Source: Dehalococcoidia bacterium (GTDB taxonomy: Bacteria; Chloroflexota; Dehalococcoidia; Tepidiformales; Tepidiformaceae). From it: a DNA stretch of 6,985 bases. A program made the position numbers and the translations under genes. The notes below the pieces were generated by a model. It had not been told where the DNA came from. It was given only the letters and a program-made list of their open reading frames with translations, and made no database searches. Below, piece after piece: positions 5,718 through 6,985 of the stretch; the first letter of the stretch is position 1; each line of letters opens with the position of its first letter. Location: assembly GCA_009838385.1 (NCBI GenBank), contig VXRS01000166.1, forward strand, positions 1 through 6,985, given 5' to 3'.

Positions 5718-6377
5718 ATGGCCGACGCGAAGTCCGGCACGAACGACGTCTGGGAGGCGATCTACACGCAGCGGGCCATCCGCCGCTGGACGGATCAGCC
5801 GGTCCCGGACGAGCTCATCTGGAAGGTGATCGAGGCGGGCACGAAGGCCCCGTCGGGGAGCAACACGCAGCCCTGGCGTTTCCTCGTGATCAAGGACCAG
5901 GAGACGCGGGACGCGATCTCGGCGCAGCTGCGCAAGGGGCTCGAGAACCCGGGTCTGCAGTCCATGATCGACAACGCGATCAAGTCCGGGACGAAGGGTG
6001 AGCGCCTGATGATGACGGGCGCGCGCGGGCTCTTCGAGAACCTGGCGTCGGCACCGGTCTTCATCGTGCCCTGCCTCTACCAGGTGTCCTCGCCGACGCA
6101 GGATCCGACGACCCTGCTGGCCGGGAGCTCGATCTACCAGGCGGTGCAGAACATCATGCTGGCCGCACGGGCGCTGGGGCTCGGGACCGTGATGACGACC
6201 TTCCAGGGCGCGGTCGACGGGGTGCTGCGCGAGCGCTGCGAGATTCCCGACGAGGCGGTCCCGACGGCGATCATCCCCATGGGCTTCCCGGACGCGAACT
6301 TTGGTCCGACCAACCGCAAGCCGGTGGACGAAGTGACGAACTGGGAGCGCTGGGACGTCACCCAGGCGCGCGAGTAG
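5718..6377 (+). CDS. Nitroreductase-family FMN flavoprotein
   Basis: This complete 219-residue cytoplasmic enzyme should bind FMN as a homodimer and use NAD(P)H or another donor to reduce nitro groups, quinones, enones or similar substrates. The FMN-phosphate motif RAIRRWTDQPV (19-29), the flavin-contacting loop APSGSNTQPWRFLVI (44-58), helix AGSSIYQAVQNIMLAARALG (135-154) with the following LGT (155-157), and the C-terminal NRKPVDEV (199-206) are all present and in order. Residues about 76-105 form an insertion between the flavin motifs that may shape the substrate pocket or lid. The ribosome site GAGGAGG lies 6 nt before ATG 5718, and the gap to the molybdoenzyme stop is 13 nt, so the two are very probably one transcript. 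Whether it works on the molybdoenzyme's product or serves as its redox partner cannot be told from the sequence. A dehalogenase or BluB-like activity within this superfamily is possible but no diagnostic motif is seen. Confidence 0.9.
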   Translation: MADAKSGTNDVWEAIYTQRAIRRWTDQPVPDELIWKVIEAGTKAPSGSNTQPWRFLVIKDQETRDAISAQLRKGLENPGLQSMIDNAIKSGTKGERLMMTGARGLFENLASAPVFIVPCLYQVSSPTQDPTTLLAGSSIYQAVQNIMLAARALGLGTVMTTFQGAVDGVLRERCEIPDEAVPTAIIPMGFPDANFGPTNRKPVDEVTNWERWDVTQARE

Positions 6378-6413
6378 CGGGGAGCGCCGCCCGCACGAGC
6401 GAGGGGTCGAGCG

Positions 6414-6985
6414 ATGATCGCGCTCTACCGCTTCTGGCCGGAGTCCCGCGCGGCTGTGCGCGAGACAGTCGAGGGGGCGGGAGCGGCCACGCGCGGCAAA
6501 GGCGGGCTGGCGCTCGCCGAAGTGACGACGACACTGGGGGCGTACGACCTCGCAGTCGACCTTGAGGAAGCGGGGAGGGCCGGAGAGGCGGCGTCGCGGG
6601 CGCTGGGGGTGGCGGAGGCGGTGGTCGCGGGACGGATGTGGCGCGATGGGACGGGCTGGGCGGTTGGGCTGGAGGCGACGGGCATCGCCATTCCGGAGCC
6701 GGAGATTGAGGCGTTCGACGGCATCGCGGCGGACGTGCCGTTCCTGCTGCTGCGGGCGATGGGCGGCTGGAACCTCGTGGCCTCGCCGGACCGGGAGACA
6801 TGGCTGACCCTCTCGATGACGTTCCTGAACCGGCGCGCCTACCAGCGCTTCAACACCGAAGGGGCGTGGTTCAGCCCGGACGTGAACGAGCTGGCCTCGC
6901 TGGTGATGGGCACGCACAACACGCGCGACGTCGAGGGCACGTGCCTGACCTACGACATCCCGGGGCTCTCGCTGGTGGACTGGGA
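6414..6985 (+). CDS. Unrecognised protein, possible Lrp/AsnC-like (RAM) N-terminal half; cut by right edge
   Basis: The frame is open from ATG 6414 to the window edge, 190 complete codons without a stop. GAGGGG lies 7 nt before the ATG and the gap from the nitroreductase is 36 nt, so it probably belongs to the same operon. I do not recognise the family. Residues about 15-67 (RGKGGLALAEVTTTLGAYDL, then a helix with SRALGVAEAV) have the alternation and the GxYDL pattern of a ferredoxin-like RAM/ACT-type fold, but no helix-turn-helix precedes it. The second half (about 100-190) is rich in Trp and aromatic residues (GGWNLVASPDRETWLTLSMT; FNTEGAWFSPDVNELASLVM) and near the edge reads GTHNTRDVEGTC, with one Cys. 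No signal peptide or membrane helix is seen, so it is probably cytoplasmic. Codon usage matches the neighbours. The C-terminus is missing, which limits any call. Confidence 0.72.
   Translation, partial: MIALYRFWPESRAAVRETVEGAGAATRGKGGLALAEVTTTLGAYDLAVDLEEAGRAGEAASRALGVAEAVVAGRMWRDGTGWAVGLEATGIAIPEPEIEAFDGIAADVPFLLLRAMGGWNLVASPDRETWLTLSMTFLNRRAYQRFNTEGAWFSPDVNELASLVMGTHNTRDVEGTCLTYDIPGLSLVDW

Noticed and set aside
3992..5740. A 582-codon minus-strand open frame opposite the molybdoenzyme, rich in Arg, His, Val and Leu
   Set aside because: It lies wholly antisense to a gene with clear cofactor motifs; the composition is that of a shadow frame and no domain is visible.
6378..6413. Possible hairpin between the nitroreductase and last gene
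   Set aside because: Only short GC-rich pairings (GCGGG with CCCGC) and no U-run; expected by chance at this base composition, and the downstream gene seems co-transcribed.
5631..6917. A 428-codon minus-strand open frame, rich in Arg and His, opposite the nitroreductase and last gene
   Set aside because: It is antisense to an intact nitroreductase and spans unrelated plus-strand genes; typical shadow of GC-rich DNA.

Overview
The window is GC-rich bacterial DNA, with third codon positions dominated by G and C and GTG used as a start in at least two genes. It carries seven recognisable genes and one unrecognised partial gene. The gene families (Cys-anchored ZnuA-type binding protein, DevC/MacB-like exporter, PAS-LuxR regulator, soluble molybdopterin enzyme beside an FMN nitroreductase) would fit a GC-rich free-living bacterium such as a Chloroflexota or Actinomycetota member. 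That placement is a weak inference, because the window has no rRNA or other marker gene.

Left block (1-2435, minus strand). A permease (1266-2435) and its ATPase (570-1256) form a two-gene ABC exporter-type operon with a 9-nt gap. After a GC-rich hairpin and a good sigma70-like promoter comes the start of a zinc/manganese-type ABC substrate-binding lipoprotein (ZnuA/TroA family). It runs off the left edge inside its His/Asp/Glu-rich metal-binding loop.

Middle (2436-3483). A short divergent intergenic region separates the exporter operon from a plus-strand PAS-LuxR regulator with a conserved-looking cysteine set. An unrecognised 79-residue, charged, probably helical protein follows 10 nt later.

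Right block (3484-6985, plus strand). A promoter with an extended -10 element lies directly beside a 22-bp dyad and drives a 715-residue DMSO-reductase-family molybdoenzyme. A nitroreductase follows after 13 nt and an unrecognised protein cut by the right edge after a further 36 nt. The molybdoenzyme has an N-terminal 4Fe-4S cluster, no Tat signal, no Fe-S or membrane subunit beside it, and an Asp rather than Cys/SeCys at the inferred Mo-ligand position. A working hypothesis is a cytoplasmic two-enzyme redox module (Mo-enzyme plus flavoenzyme) controlled by the adjacent PAS-LuxR protein. Its substrate cannot be read from the sequence.

No rRNA, tRNA, CRISPR array, insertion sequence or origin was seen, and no stretch over 300 bases lacks a gene.
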